Source: JASLDZ01 sp964242625
GTDB taxonomy: Bacteria; Pseudomonadota; Alphaproteobacteria; Caulobacterales; Caulobacteraceae
NCBI GenBank assembly: GCA_964242625.1
Contig: CAXTAO010000010.1
Coordinates: forward strand, 1-64,000
Direction of reading: 5' to 3'
Length of the DNA stretch: 64,000 nt
This document shows, piece by piece, positions 44,078-52,767 of the stretch. How positions within the stretch are numbered: the stretch's first letter is position 1; every line of letters starts with the position of its first letter. The notes beneath the pieces are model-generated. The model made no database searches and had not been told where the DNA came from. It saw only the letters and a list, made by a program, of their open reading frames with translations. The translations under genes were made by a program, and so were the position numbers.

Positions 44078-44575
44078 TTAGCGGTAGGGCGCGTCCAGTT
44101 CCAGGTTCTTGGCAATCTCGCGCTCCCACCGGTCGCCGTTCGCGAGCAGGCGCTCCTTGTCGTAGAAGAGCTCCTCGCGGGTCTCGGTAGAGAACTCGAA
44201 GTTCGGCCCCTCCACGATCGCGTCCACCGGGCAGGCCTCCTGGCAGTAGCCGCAGTAGATGCACTTGGTCATGTCGATGTCGTAGCGCGTGGTGCGGCGG
44301 CTGCCGTCGGCGCGCGGCTCGGCGTCGATGGTGATGGCCCAGGCTGGGCAGACCGCCTCGCACAGCTTGCAGGCGATGCAGCGCTCCTCGCCGTTGGGAT
44401 ATCGGCGCAACGCGTGCTCGCCGCGGAAGCGCGGGCTGAGCGGGCCCTTCTCGTAGGGATAGTTGATCGTCGCCTTGGGCTTCAGCATGTACTTCATCGC
44501 GAGCCCGAAGGCTCCGGCGAAGTCCAGCAGCGCCGCGCCCTTGGCGGCCTGTGCGATACGGGCTCCGAGAGCCAT
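44078..44575 (-). CDS. nuoI: NADH-quinone oxidoreductase subunit I (ferredoxin-type)
   Basis: Carries iron-sulfur clusters N6a and N6b that pass electrons to N2. The 165-residue protein has two [4Fe-4S] motifs: C66/C69/C72/C76 (CIACKLCEAVCP) and C105/C108/C111/C115 (CIYCGYCQEACP). An N-terminal amphipathic helix anchors it beside NuoH. Start at 44575; 17 bases after nuoH. Confidence 0.97.
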   Translation of the reverse strand: MALGARIAQAAKGAALLDFAGAFGLAMKYMLKPKATINYPYEKGPLSPRFRGEHALRRYPNGEERCIACKLCEAVCPAWAITIDAEPRADGSRRTTRYDIDMTKCIYCGYCQEACPVDAIVEGPNFEFSTETREELFYDKERLLANGDRWEREIAKNLELDAPYR

Positions 44576-44592
44576 GACGAACTCCTAGCGCC

Positions 44593-45654
44593 TTAGCCGA
44601 CGAACACGCGCCAGCCGGCGACGATGACGACGCAGATCAGCGAGGTGGGCAGGAAGATCTTCCAGCCCAGCCGCATCAGCTGGTCGTAGCGGTAGCGGGG
44701 AACGATCGCCTTGGCCATGGCGATCATGAAGAACCAGAACACGACCTTGATCGCGAACCACAGGAAGCCGTGGAAGCTGCGGATGAACGAGGGTGCGTGG
44801 TCGAGGAAGCCGGTCGGGTAAGGCGCCTGCCAGCCTCCGAAGAAGAGGATCGAGATCATCGCACACATCAGAACGATGTTGGCGTACTCGCCAATCATGA
44901 AGAGGAGGTACGGCGTCGAGCTGTACTCGACCTGGTAGCCCGCCACGAGCTCGCTCTCCGCCTCCGGCAAGTCGAATGGCGGGCGGTTCGTCTCGGCGAG
45001 CGCCGAGATATAGAATACCCACATCATCGGGATCATGACCAGCGCCAGCGGCAGATTGCGCAGGCCCCCTCCCCCCAAGACGTTCCAGTTCCAGAAGCCG
45101 CCGCCCTGGTGCGCCACGATGGTCTGCAGGTTCATCGATCCGCACAGCAAGACGACGTTGATGATCACGAGCCCGATCGAGACCTCGTAGCTCACCATCT
45201 GCGCCGCCGAGCGGAGCCCGCCCAGGAACGGGTACTTCGAGTTCGACGCCCAGCCGCCCATGATGATGCCGTAGACACCGAGCGAACTCACGCCGAGGAG
45301 GTACAGGATGCCGACGTTGATGTTCGACACCACCCAGCCCGGCGCCACCGGCACCACCGCCCAGCCGATGAAGGCCAGGACGAAGCTCATCATCGGCGCC
45401 AGGAGGAAGACGAACTTGTCCGCCCCCGCAGGAATGGTGATCTCCTTCAGCATGAACTTGCCGAAGTCCGCAAAGGACTGCATCAGCCCGAACGGGCCCA
45501 CCACGTTGGGGCCCTTGCGCATCTGAACGCCCGCCCAAATCTTGCGGTCCGCCAGGAGCAGGAAGGCGAGGCTGACGAGCACGCCGACCACGATCAGGAG
45601 GATCTGGCCGATCGTCAGCAACGTCCAGCCGACGGGTGTGCTCCAGGGGTTCAC
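44593..45654 (-). CDS. nuoH: NADH-quinone oxidoreductase subunit H
   Basis: Eight-helix membrane subunit (353 residues) that helps form the quinone chamber. Conserved segments are ERKI-equivalent DRKIWAGVQMRKGPNVVGPFG, the E-rich loop ALAETNRPPFDLPEAESELVAGY, and NSKYPFLGGLRSAAQMVSYE. The GTG start at 45654 lies four bases past the nuoG stop, and the ribosome site GGAG is encoded in the nuoG C-terminus (MAAE). Confidence 0.97.
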   Translation of the reverse strand: MNPWSTPVGWTLLTIGQILLIVVGVLVSLAFLLLADRKIWAGVQMRKGPNVVGPFGLMQSFADFGKFMLKEITIPAGADKFVFLLAPMMSFVLAFIGWAVVPVAPGWVVSNINVGILYLLGVSSLGVYGIIMGGWASNSKYPFLGGLRSAAQMVSYEVSIGLVIINVVLLCGSMNLQTIVAHQGGGFWNWNVLGGGGLRNLPLALVMIPMMWVFYISALAETNRPPFDLPEAESELVAGYQVEYSSTPYLLFMIGEYANIVLMCAMISILFFGGWQAPYPTGFLDHAPSFIRSFHGFLWFAIKVVFWFFMIAMAKAIVPRYRYDQLMRLGWKIFLPTSLICVVIVAGWRVFVG

Positions 45655-45658
45655 GCGC

Positions 45659-47731
45659 TCACTCCGCCGCCATGAGCGGCCGGCCGGCGTTGGCGACCAC
45701 CGCCGAGCACTCGGCCATGGTCACGCTTGCGCGGGCGATCGGGTTGGTCAGGTAGTAATCGGTCACCGGGCTTGTGAACGGCGCGTCCAGGAGCTCGCCG
45801 CCGGCCGGGAAGGCGGCGCGCAGGTCGAAGCCCGCGGCGGTGGAAGCGCCCGGGGCATAGCCGAATTGGCCGAAGCTCGGGTGCTCAGTGATCAGCCGCT
45901 CGCGCAGTTCGTCGATGGTGTCATAGGGCAGGGTACCGCCGAGCTCGGCGGAGAGCGCGCGGAACACCGCCCAGTCCTCCTTGGCCTCGCCCTTCGGGAA
46001 GATCGACCGCTGCGCGCGCTGCACCCGCCCCTCGGTGTTGACGTAGAGCCCAGGCTTCTCGGTGTAGGCGGCGCCCGGCAGGATGAGGTCCGCCCGGTTG
46101 GCGCCCGCGTCACCATGGTGGCCGAGGTAGATCACGAAGGCGCGGCCGAGCCGGCGCGTGTCGATCTCATCGGCGCCCATCAGGACCACGAGGTCGAGCT
46201 CGCCCGCCGCGGCGCCCGCCAGCATGCCCTCGACGTCGCGGCCGCCCGCCCGCGGCGTGAAGCCGAGGTCGAGGCCGCCCACGCGGCTGGCGGCGGTGTG
46301 CAGCACGTTCCACCCGTTCCAGCCGTCGCGGACGAGGCCCGGGTGCAGTCCGGCGGCCAAGGCCGCGACCGCGGCGCCGTCGGGCCGGGCCAGCGCGCCC
46401 GCGCCCACCAGGACCATCGGCCGCTCGGCGGCGGCGAAAGCGCGGCCGAAGTCGGTCTCGCCCAGGCGCCGCAGCGAGGGCGCGCCCGCGCCCAGGTGGT
46501 CGTAGCCGTAGGTCAGCTCCGCCGCCTCGCCCACCAGGCCCACGCGCAGCTTGTTCTGCGCCCAGCTCTTGCGGATGCGCTGGTTGAGGATAGGGGCTTC
46601 GCGCCGCGGATTGCTCCCCACGATCAGGAGCGCGTCCGCCTGCTCCACGCCCGCGAGCGTCGAGTTGAATAGCCAGCTCTCGCGAGGGCCGGCACCCAGC
46701 TTCATCCCGTCCTGCCGGCAGTCGAGACTCTTCACGCCCAGGCCCGTGAAGAGGTCGAGCGCGGCCTTCATCTGCTCGACGTCGACGAGGTCGCCCGCGA
46801 TCACGCCCATGCGCTCCGGCGCGGTGGCGCGCAGGCGCTCGGCTGTGGCCGCCAGCGCCTGCGCCCAGGTCGCGGGCTGAAGGCGCCCGTCGACCCGGAT
46901 GTAGGGCCGGTCGAGCCGCTGGCGCAGGAGGCCGTCGACGGCGTGGCGGCTCTTGTCGGCCAGCCACTCCTCGTTGATCGCCTCGTTAAGCCGGGGCTGG
47001 ATGCGCATCACCTCCGGGCCCTTGGCGTCCACGCGGATCGCCGAGCCCAGCGCGTCGTGCACGTCCACGCTCTCGGTCTTCTTTAGCTCCCAGGGCCGCG
47101 CGTTGAAGGCGTAGGGCCGCGAGGTGAGCGCGCCCACGGGGCAGACGTCGACCAAGTTGCCGGAAAGCTCGCTCGTCACCGCGTGCTCGAGATAGGTGGT
47201 GATCTCGGCGTCCTCGCCGCGGCTGATCATGCCGATCTGCGGCACGCCCGCGACCTCCTGGGCGAAGCGGACGCAGCGCGTGCATTGGATGCACCGCGTC
47301 ATCACCGTCTTGATCAGCGGGCCCATGTACTTCTCTTCGACGGCGCGCTTGTTCTCGAGATAGCGCGTGTCGTCGCGGCCGAAGCCCAGCGCCTGGTCCT
47401 GCAGGTCGCACTCGCCGCCCTGGTCGCAGATCGGGCAGTCGAGCGGGTGGTTGATGAGGAGGAACTCCATCACCCCCTCGCGCGCCTTCTTCACCATGGC
47501 GGTGTTGGTGAAGATCTCCTGGCCGTCGGCGGCCGGGAGCGCGCAGCTGGCCTGCGGCTTGGGCGGACCGGGCTTCACTTCGACCAGGCACATGCGGCAG
47601 TTGCCGGCGATGGACAGCCGCTCGTGATAGCAGAAGCGCGGGATCTCCTCCCCCGCGCGCTCCGCCACCTGCAGCACCGTCATGCCGGGCTCGAACTCGA
47701 CGGCGACGCCGTTGACCTTGGCTGAAGGCAT
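45659..47731 (-). CDS. nuoG: NADH-quinone oxidoreductase subunit G
   Basis: Largest soluble subunit (690 residues), carrying clusters N1b, N4 and N5. The N-terminal [2Fe-2S] ligands are C34, C45, C48 and C63; the His-containing N5 site (HPLDCPICDQGGECDLQ) and the N4 site (RCIQCTRCVRFAQE, DVCPVGAL) follow. The rest is a molybdopterin-oxidoreductase-like fold lacking the cofactor. It ends in LMAAE; the last codons GCGGCGGAG also form the Shine-Dalgarno for nuoH. Start at 47731. Confidence 0.97.
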   Translation of the reverse strand: MPSAKVNGVAVEFEPGMTVLQVAERAGEEIPRFCYHERLSIAGNCRMCLVEVKPGPPKPQASCALPAADGQEIFTNTAMVKKAREGVMEFLLINHPLDCPICDQGGECDLQDQALGFGRDDTRYLENKRAVEEKYMGPLIKTVMTRCIQCTRCVRFAQEVAGVPQIGMISRGEDAEITTYLEHAVTSELSGNLVDVCPVGALTSRPYAFNARPWELKKTESVDVHDALGSAIRVDAKGPEVMRIQPRLNEAINEEWLADKSRHAVDGLLRQRLDRPYIRVDGRLQPATWAQALAATAERLRATAPERMGVIAGDLVDVEQMKAALDLFTGLGVKSLDCRQDGMKLGAGPRESWLFNSTLAGVEQADALLIVGSNPRREAPILNQRIRKSWAQNKLRVGLVGEAAELTYGYDHLGAGAPSLRRLGETDFGRAFAAAERPMVLVGAGALARPDGAAVAALAAGLHPGLVRDGWNGWNVLHTAASRVGGLDLGFTPRAGGRDVEGMLAGAAAGELDLVVLMGADEIDTRRLGRAFVIYLGHHGDAGANRADLILPGAAYTEKPGLYVNTEGRVQRAQRSIFPKGEAKEDWAVFRALSAELGGTLPYDTIDELRERLITEHPSFGQFGYAPGASTAAGFDLRAAFPAGGELLDAPFTSPVTDYYLTNPIARASVTMAECSAVVANAGRPLMAAE

Positions 47732-47737
47732 GGACGC

Positions 47738-49054
47738 TTACTCCGCCGCCATGAGCGCGGCGCCTTGCACGTGGAGCGGGCCGGTGCGGTAGCTGGCGAT
47801 GCGCTCCTCCACCTCGTGGCGGAAGTGGCGGAAGAGGCCCTGGATTGGCCAGGCGGCCGCATCGCCCAGCGCGCAGATGGTGTGGCCCTCGACCTGGGTC
47901 GTGACGTTGAGGAGCGTGTCGATTTCACGCGCCTCGGCCTCGCCGCGGGCCATGCGCTCCATCACCCGCCACATCCAGCCCGTGCCTTCGCGGCAGGGCG
48001 TGCACTGGCCGCAGCTCTCGTGCTTGTAGAAATAGGAAATGCGAGCGATGGCGCGCACGAGGTCGGTGGACTTGTCCATCACCATCACCGCCGCGGTGCC
48101 CAGGCCCGACTTCAGGTCGCGTAAGGAGTCGAAGTCCATCAGCGCGGTCTCGCACTGCTCGGCCGGGATCATCGGCACCGACGAGCCGCCGGGGATGATC
48201 GCCTTGAGCTCACCCCAGCCGCCGCGCACGCCGCCGCAGTGATCCTCGATCAACTGGCGCAGAGGGATGCTCATCACCTCCTCGACGTTGCAGGGCTTCT
48301 CGACGTGGCCGGAGACGCACATCAGCTTGGTGCCGGCGTTGTTTGGCCGGCCGAAGCCCGCGAACCAACCGGCGCCCCGGCGAAAGATCGTGCCCACCGC
48401 CGCGATCGACTCGACGTTGTTGACCGTCGTGGGGCAGCCATAGAGCCCCGAGCCCGCGGGGAACGGCGGCTTCAGCCGCGGCTGGCCCTTCTTGCCCTCC
48501 AGGCTCTCCAGGAGCGCAGTCTCCTCGCCGCATATGTAGGCGCCGGCGCCATGGTGGATGAAGACGTCGAAATCCCAGCCGTGGACGTTGTCGCGCCCGA
48601 TCAGGCGAGCCTCGTAGGCCTCCTTGACGGCGGCCTCCATGACGTCGCGCTCGTGGACGTACTCACCGCGCAGGTAGATGTAGCAGGCGTGCGCCTGCAT
48701 GGCGAAGGACGCGATGAGGCAGCCTTCGATCAGGAGATGCGGATCGTGCCGCATGATCTCCCGATCCTTGCAGGTGCCAGGCTCGCTCTCGTCGGCGTTG
48801 ACCACGAGGTAGTGCGGCCGGTCCTTCACTTCCTTGGGCATGAAGCTCCACTTCAGCCCGGTGTTGAAGCCCGCGCCGCCGCGGCCGCGCATGCCCGACG
48901 CCTTCATCTGGTCGATGATCCACGGCCGCCCGGCGCCCAGGATGTCGCCCACGCCGTTCCAGCAGCCGCGCGCACGGGCCCCCTCCAGCCTCCAGTCGTG
49001 GAAGCCGTAGAGGTTGGTGAAGATACGGTCCTTGTCTTCGAGAATTCCGGGCAT
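47738..49054 (-). CDS. nuoF: NADH-quinone oxidoreductase subunit F
   Basis: Binds NADH and FMN and cluster N3. The 438-residue protein has GRGGAGFNTGLKWSFMP (NADH/FMN Gly-rich loop), HHGAGAYICGEETALLESLEG, and the N3 site C348/C351/C354 (ESCGQCTPCREG) plus a later Cys. The start is ATG 49054 (MPGILEDKDRIFTNLYG), not the upstream ATG at 49123; AAGG lies seven bases before it. It ends in LMAAE, where GGAG forms the nuoG ribosome site nine bases ahead of the nuoG ATG. Two bases upstream ends a 26-codon ORF. Confidence 0.97.
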   Translation of the reverse strand: MPGILEDKDRIFTNLYGFHDWRLEGARARGCWNGVGDILGAGRPWIIDQMKASGMRGRGGAGFNTGLKWSFMPKEVKDRPHYLVVNADESEPGTCKDREIMRHDPHLLIEGCLIASFAMQAHACYIYLRGEYVHERDVMEAAVKEAYEARLIGRDNVHGWDFDVFIHHGAGAYICGEETALLESLEGKKGQPRLKPPFPAGSGLYGCPTTVNNVESIAAVGTIFRRGAGWFAGFGRPNNAGTKLMCVSGHVEKPCNVEEVMSIPLRQLIEDHCGGVRGGWGELKAIIPGGSSVPMIPAEQCETALMDFDSLRDLKSGLGTAAVMVMDKSTDLVRAIARISYFYKHESCGQCTPCREGTGWMWRVMERMARGEAEAREIDTLLNVTTQVEGHTICALGDAAAWPIQGLFRHFRHEVEERIASYRTGPLHVQGAALMAAE

Positions 49055-49056
49055 GG

Positions 49057-49137
49057 TCAGGCCTTGGGGCGCTTGAGCGCATACGCCAGCGCCGCCGCCG
49101 GGGCGAGTGCGAACGCCACGCAATGGGGGTGTATCAA
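49057..49137 (-). CDS. Candidate 26-residue membrane peptide between nuoE and nuoF
   Basis: A tiny ORF fills the whole nuoE-nuoF gap. Its TTG start overlaps the nuoE stop (TTGA) exactly as several annotated genes here do, and its TGA ends two bases before the nuoF ATG. The product (26 residues) has one hydrophobic helix (CVAFALAPAAALAYAL) and a basic tail (KRPKA), as in a single-pass membrane peptide with a cytoplasmic C-terminus. There is no separate Shine-Dalgarno, so translation would rely on coupling with nuoE. Alternatively the segment is only an 80-base non-coding spacer; I cannot tell without homologues. Confidence 0.4.
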   Translation of the reverse strand: MIHPHCVAFALAPAAALAYALKRPKA

Positions 49138-49811
49138 GCCGCCGGCTCCGGTTCGGGCTGGGGCAGGTTTGGAATGGTGAACGGCTTTGCGCGGCTGCCG
49201 TCGTAGAGCGCGGGATCGGAAAGCGTCAGCACCCCCCCCTGGGGCTCAGAGCTGCGCCGGCCGACCTGGCTTCCCGGGGCGGGCGTCTTGCCCGCGCGGA
49301 AGTCCTGCAGGATCCGCGCGAGCGAGTCGGGCGTCAGGTCCTCGTAGTAGAGGTCGTTGATCTGGGCCATGGGCGCATTGCAGCAGGCGCCCAGGCACTC
49401 GACCTCCTGCCAGGTGAAGAGGCCGTCCTTCGACAGGTGATCCTTCGGCCCGATCACCTCGCGGCAGAGGTCCATCAGTTCACCCGCGCCGCGGATCATG
49501 CAGGGCGTCGTGCCGCACACCTGTACGAGCGCCGCACGGCCCACCGGCTCCAGCATGAACATGGTGTAGAACGTCGCGACCTCCAGCACCCGGATGACAG
49601 GCATGGCGAGGAGCTCGGCCACGGCGCGCACCGCGGGCTCGCTGATCCAGCCCTCCTGCTTCTGCACGAGCCACAGCGCCGGGATGGAGGCGGACTGCTG
49701 GCGTCCGGGCGGATATTTCGAGATCCACCAGTCCACCTGCGCGCGCGTCTCCGGCGTGAAGGCGAAGGACGCAGGCTGGACCTCGGGCGGCGCGAGACGA
49801 CGGACGCTCAA
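49134..49811 (-). CDS. nuoE: NADH-quinone oxidoreductase subunit E
   Basis: Thioredoxin-like subunit (225 residues) with the N1a [2Fe-2S] cluster: C99, C104, C139 and C143 (VCGTTPC, ECLGACC). It pairs with NuoF in the NADH-dehydrogenase tip. A C-terminal tail of about 50 residues (Pro/Glu/Ser-rich) extends beyond the core, as in other alphaproteobacteria. The start is TTG at 49811, overlapping the nuoD stop (TTGA), because no closer ATG starts the MSVRRLAPPE segment. Confidence 0.96.
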   Translation of the reverse strand: MSVRRLAPPEVQPASFAFTPETRAQVDWWISKYPPGRQQSASIPALWLVQKQEGWISEPAVRAVAELLAMPVIRVLEVATFYTMFMLEPVGRAALVQVCGTTPCMIRGAGELMDLCREVIGPKDHLSKDGLFTWQEVECLGACCNAPMAQINDLYYEDLTPDSLARILQDFRAGKTPAPGSQVGRRSSEPQGGVLTLSDPALYDGSRAKPFTIPNLPQPEPEPAA

Positions 49812-51040
49812 CGGTCAATCTCTCCGAAGACGATGTCGAGCGAGCCTAGAATGGCGGAGACGTCGGCCAGCATGTGGCCGCGGTTCATCCAGTCCATCGC
49901 CTCAAGGTGTGGGAAGCCCGGCGCGCGGATCTTGCAGCGGTACGGCTTGTTCGTACCGTCGCTCACGAGATAGACGCCGAACTCGCCCTTGGGCGCCTCC
50001 ACGCAGGCGTAGACCTCGCCGGGCGGCGTGTGGAAGCCTTCTGTATAAAGCTTGAAGTGGTGGATGAGCGCCTCCATCGAGCGCTTCATGTCGGCGCGGC
50101 GCGGCGGCGCGGCCTTGCCATTTTCCGTTAGCACCGGACCCGGCGTCTTCTGGATGCGCTCCAGACACTGCTCCATGATGCGGATCGACTGGCGCATCTC
50201 CTCCACGCGGCAGAGGTAGCGGTCGTAGCAGTCGCCGTTCTTGCCGACGGGGATGTCGAAGTCCATCTCAGCATAGCAGTCGTAGGGCTGCGATTTGCGC
50301 AGGTCCCACGCTACGTCAGAGCCGCGCAACATCACGCCGGTGAAGCCGCGCGCCACAGCCTCCTCCTTCGAAACAACGCCGATGTCGACGTTGCGAGCCT
50401 TGAAGATGCGGTTGCCGGTGATCAGCGTCTCGATGTCGTCCAGCTTGCCGGGGAACTGCTTGCACCAGTCCACCAGGTCGCGGACCAGGTCTTCCGGCAG
50501 GTCCTGGTGCACGCCGCCCGGTCGGAAGTAGTTGGCGTGGAGCCGCGCGCCGGACGCGCGCTCGTAGAAGATCATCAGCTTCTCGCGCTCCTCGAACCCC
50601 CACAGCGGCGGGGTGAGCGCGCCCACGTCCATCGCCTGGGTAGTCACGTTGAGGAGGTGGGAAAGGATGCGGCCGATCTCGCAGTAGAGCGTGCGAATCA
50701 GCTGGCCGCGGATGGGCACGTCCAGGCCCAGGAGCTTCTCGAGGGCGAGCACATAGGCGTGCTCCTGGTTCATCGGCGCCACGTAGTCGAGGCGATCGAA
50801 ATACGGGATCGTCTGGAGGTAGGTGCGCGACTCCATGAGCTTCTCGGTGCCGCGGTGCAGGAGGCCGATGTGCGGGTCCACCCGCTCCACCACCTCGCCG
50901 TCGAGCTCCAAGACGAGGCGCAGCACGCCGTGCGCGGCCGGGTGCTGGGGGCCGAAGTTGATGGAGAAGGGGCGGACCTCCTTCTCCTCGCCGGGCGGCG
51001 CAATGGTGGCCAGCCCGCCCGCGGACGCGTCGTCAGCCAT
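49808..51040 (-). CDS. nuoD: NADH-quinone oxidoreductase subunit D
   Basis: Hydrogenase-derived 49-kDa subunit (410 residues) forming the quinone-binding site with NuoB. Conserved segments: FGPQHPAAHGVLRLVLELDGE (with the quinone-site His), HIGLLHRGTEKL, YFDRLDYVAPMNQEHAY and a C-terminal GSLDIVFGEIDR. Its ATG at 51040 overlaps the nuoC stop by eight bases. It is a separate gene here, not fused to nuoC. Confidence 0.97.
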   Translation of the reverse strand: MADDASAGGLATIAPPGEEKEVRPFSINFGPQHPAAHGVLRLVLELDGEVVERVDPHIGLLHRGTEKLMESRTYLQTIPYFDRLDYVAPMNQEHAYVLALEKLLGLDVPIRGQLIRTLYCEIGRILSHLLNVTTQAMDVGALTPPLWGFEEREKLMIFYERASGARLHANYFRPGGVHQDLPEDLVRDLVDWCKQFPGKLDDIETLITGNRIFKARNVDIGVVSKEEAVARGFTGVMLRGSDVAWDLRKSQPYDCYAEMDFDIPVGKNGDCYDRYLCRVEEMRQSIRIMEQCLERIQKTPGPVLTENGKAAPPRRADMKRSMEALIHHFKLYTEGFHTPPGEVYACVEAPKGEFGVYLVSDGTNKPYRCKIRAPGFPHLEAMDWMNRGHMLADVSAILGSLDIVFGEIDR

Positions 51041-51788
51041 GGGACACCTTCTCGTCGCGATCGATCACGGGCGGCTTGGCGTCGGGCGTGTCGCCGCGCT
51101 CATCGCCGGGCAGCACGTAGGCGTAGCCCGTGCCGGGCTTGTTCAGGTGGTCGCCTTCCCAGGGAGAAAGGAAGTCGAATGCGCGGAACTCCTGCGGCAG
51201 CTTGACCGGCTCGTAGACGACCCGCTTCAGCGCCTCGTCGTAGCGGACCTCGGTGTAGCCGGTCATCGGGAAGTCCTTCCGCAGCGGATGGCCGTGGAAG
51301 CCGTAGTCGGTGAGGATGCGGCGCAGGTCAGGATGTCCGTCAAAGAAGATTCCGAACATGTCGAACGCCTCGCGTTCGTACCAGTCGGCGTTCGGGAAGA
51401 CCGAGGTGACGGACGGCACGGGCGTGTCCTCGTCGGTCAGGATCTTCACCCGGATGCGCGCATTCAGCTTGAGCGACAGAAGGTGGTAGACCACGTCGAA
51501 ACGCCGATCGCGCTCGGGATAGTCGGCCCCGCACAGGTCGATCAGCTGGACGAAGCGGTAGTTGGCGTTGTCGCGCAGGGTGGTCAGCAGCTCGACGATG
51601 CGCGGGGGGGACACCACCACCGTCAGCTCGTCGAAGGCCACGTGGGCGGAGACGATCGCCCCCGCGGCGTCGGCCACCACGCCCTGCGCGAGCGCGTTCA
51701 GCCGCTCTACAGGCAGGAGCGGCGGGCGCACCGCCGTTTCGCCCGCCCCGCCCGGGGCGACCTGCGGCGTGTCGATCGGCTGGCTCAT
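51033..51788 (-). CDS. nuoC: NADH-quinone oxidoreductase subunit C
   Basis: 30-kDa subunit (251 residues) supporting NuoD. Signature YEREAFDMFGIFFDGHPDLRRILTDYGFHGHPLRKDFP is present in the core, and GADYPERDRRFDVVYHLLSL near the middle. The start at 51788 overlaps the nuoB stop (ATGA). The long frame to 52175 upstream is not used. C-terminus is Asp/Lys rich and slightly extended. Confidence 0.96.
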   Translation of the reverse strand: MSQPIDTPQVAPGGAGETAVRPPLLPVERLNALAQGVVADAAGAIVSAHVAFDELTVVVSPPRIVELLTTLRDNANYRFVQLIDLCGADYPERDRRFDVVYHLLSLKLNARIRVKILTDEDTPVPSVTSVFPNADWYEREAFDMFGIFFDGHPDLRRILTDYGFHGHPLRKDFPMTGYTEVRYDEALKRVVYEPVKLPQEFRAFDFLSPWEGDHLNKPGTGYAYVLPGDERGDTPDAKPPVIDRDEKVSHG

Positions 51789-52399
51789 CGGTCGATGGTG
51801 CTCGTGCGGCGGATCTTTTTCTGCAGGAGCAAGAGGCCGTACAACAACGCCTCCGCCGTCGGCGGGCAGCCCGGCACGTAGACGTCGACCGGCACCACCC
51901 GGTCGCAGCCGCGCACCACGCTGTAGCTGTAGTGGTAGTACCCGCCCCCGTTGGCGCACGAACCCATGGAGAGCACGTAGCGCGGCTCGGGCATCTGGTC
52001 GTAGACCTTGCGCAGCGCCGGAGCCATCTTGTTGGTCAGTGTGCCGGCAACGATCATCAGGTCGCTCTGCCGCGGCGAGGCGCGCGGCGCCATGCCGAAG
52101 CGCTCGGCGTCGTAGCGCGGCATTGAGGTGTGCATCATCTCCACCGCGCAGCAAGCCAGGCCGAAGGTCATCCACATGAGCGAGCCCGTGCGCGCCCAGC
52201 CGATCGCGTCGTCGAGCGCGGTCGTGATGAAGCCCTTGTCCGTCACGTCCGCCGACAGCCGGTCGAAGGCCGGGTCGTGCACGCGCGGGTCGTAACCTTC
52301 GACGCTGACACGGGCGGCCGTGCCGAACGGCATAGCGTCTCCCGTGGTGGGCGTGAGCCCCTCGGCGGGGCGCGTCAGTATGGGCGAGGTCACTCCCAT
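51785..52399 (-). CDS. nuoB: NADH-quinone oxidoreductase subunit B
   Basis: Carries cluster N2, the last electron carrier before quinone. The 204-residue protein has the tandem cysteines C83/C84 (GLACCAVEMMH), C148 (MGSCANGGG) and C178 (VPGCPPTAEAL). The ATG at 52399 is chosen because GGGAG lies seven bases upstream; it overlaps nuoA by ten bases. An ATG at 52420 and a GTG at 52393 (in a GTGA overlap) are alternatives. The first 50 residues vary within the family. Confidence 0.96.
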   Translation of the reverse strand: MGVTSPILTRPAEGLTPTTGDAMPFGTAARVSVEGYDPRVHDPAFDRLSADVTDKGFITTALDDAIGWARTGSLMWMTFGLACCAVEMMHTSMPRYDAERFGMAPRASPRQSDLMIVAGTLTNKMAPALRKVYDQMPEPRYVLSMGSCANGGGYYHYSYSVVRGCDRVVPVDVYVPGCPPTAEALLYGLLLLQKKIRRTSTIDR

Positions 52400-52767
52400 T
52401 CGAGCGCTCCCTTCTTCCATTCGTAGATGAAGCCGACCGTCAGTACGCCGAGGAAGACCATCATCGACCAGAACGCGAACACCTGCGTCTCATGCGGGAG
52501 CTTCAGGAGCGCCACTCCCCAAGGAAACAGGAAGGCCACCTCGAGATCGAAGATAATGAACAGGATCGACACCAGGTAGAAGCGCACATCGAACTTCATA
52601 CGCGCGTCGTCAAAGGCGTTGAAGCCGCATTCGTATGCCGAGATCTTCTCCGGATCGGGATGGCTGGGCGCAAGAACCCAGGCGAGCCCGATGAAGACGA
52701 GGCCGAGAACCACCGCCACGCCCAGGAAGATGATGATCGGTAGGTAGTCCAGCAGGAAGGCGGTCAT
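52390..52767 (-). CDS. nuoA: NADH-quinone oxidoreductase subunit A
   Basis: First gene of the complex I operon; a three-helix membrane subunit (125 residues). Motifs include KISAYECGFNAFDDARMKFDVRFYLV, the conserved loop with Cys and Glu that faces the quinone site, and FYLVSILFIIFDLEVAFLFPWG. The ATG at 52767 is the only sensible start. The upstream gap to tRNA-Asp should carry the operon promoter. Confidence 0.96.
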   Translation of the reverse strand: MTAFLLDYLPIIIFLGVAVVLGLVFIGLAWVLAPSHPDPEKISAYECGFNAFDDARMKFDVRFYLVSILFIIFDLEVAFLFPWGVALLKLPHETQVFAFWSMMVFLGVLTVGFIYEWKKGALEWE

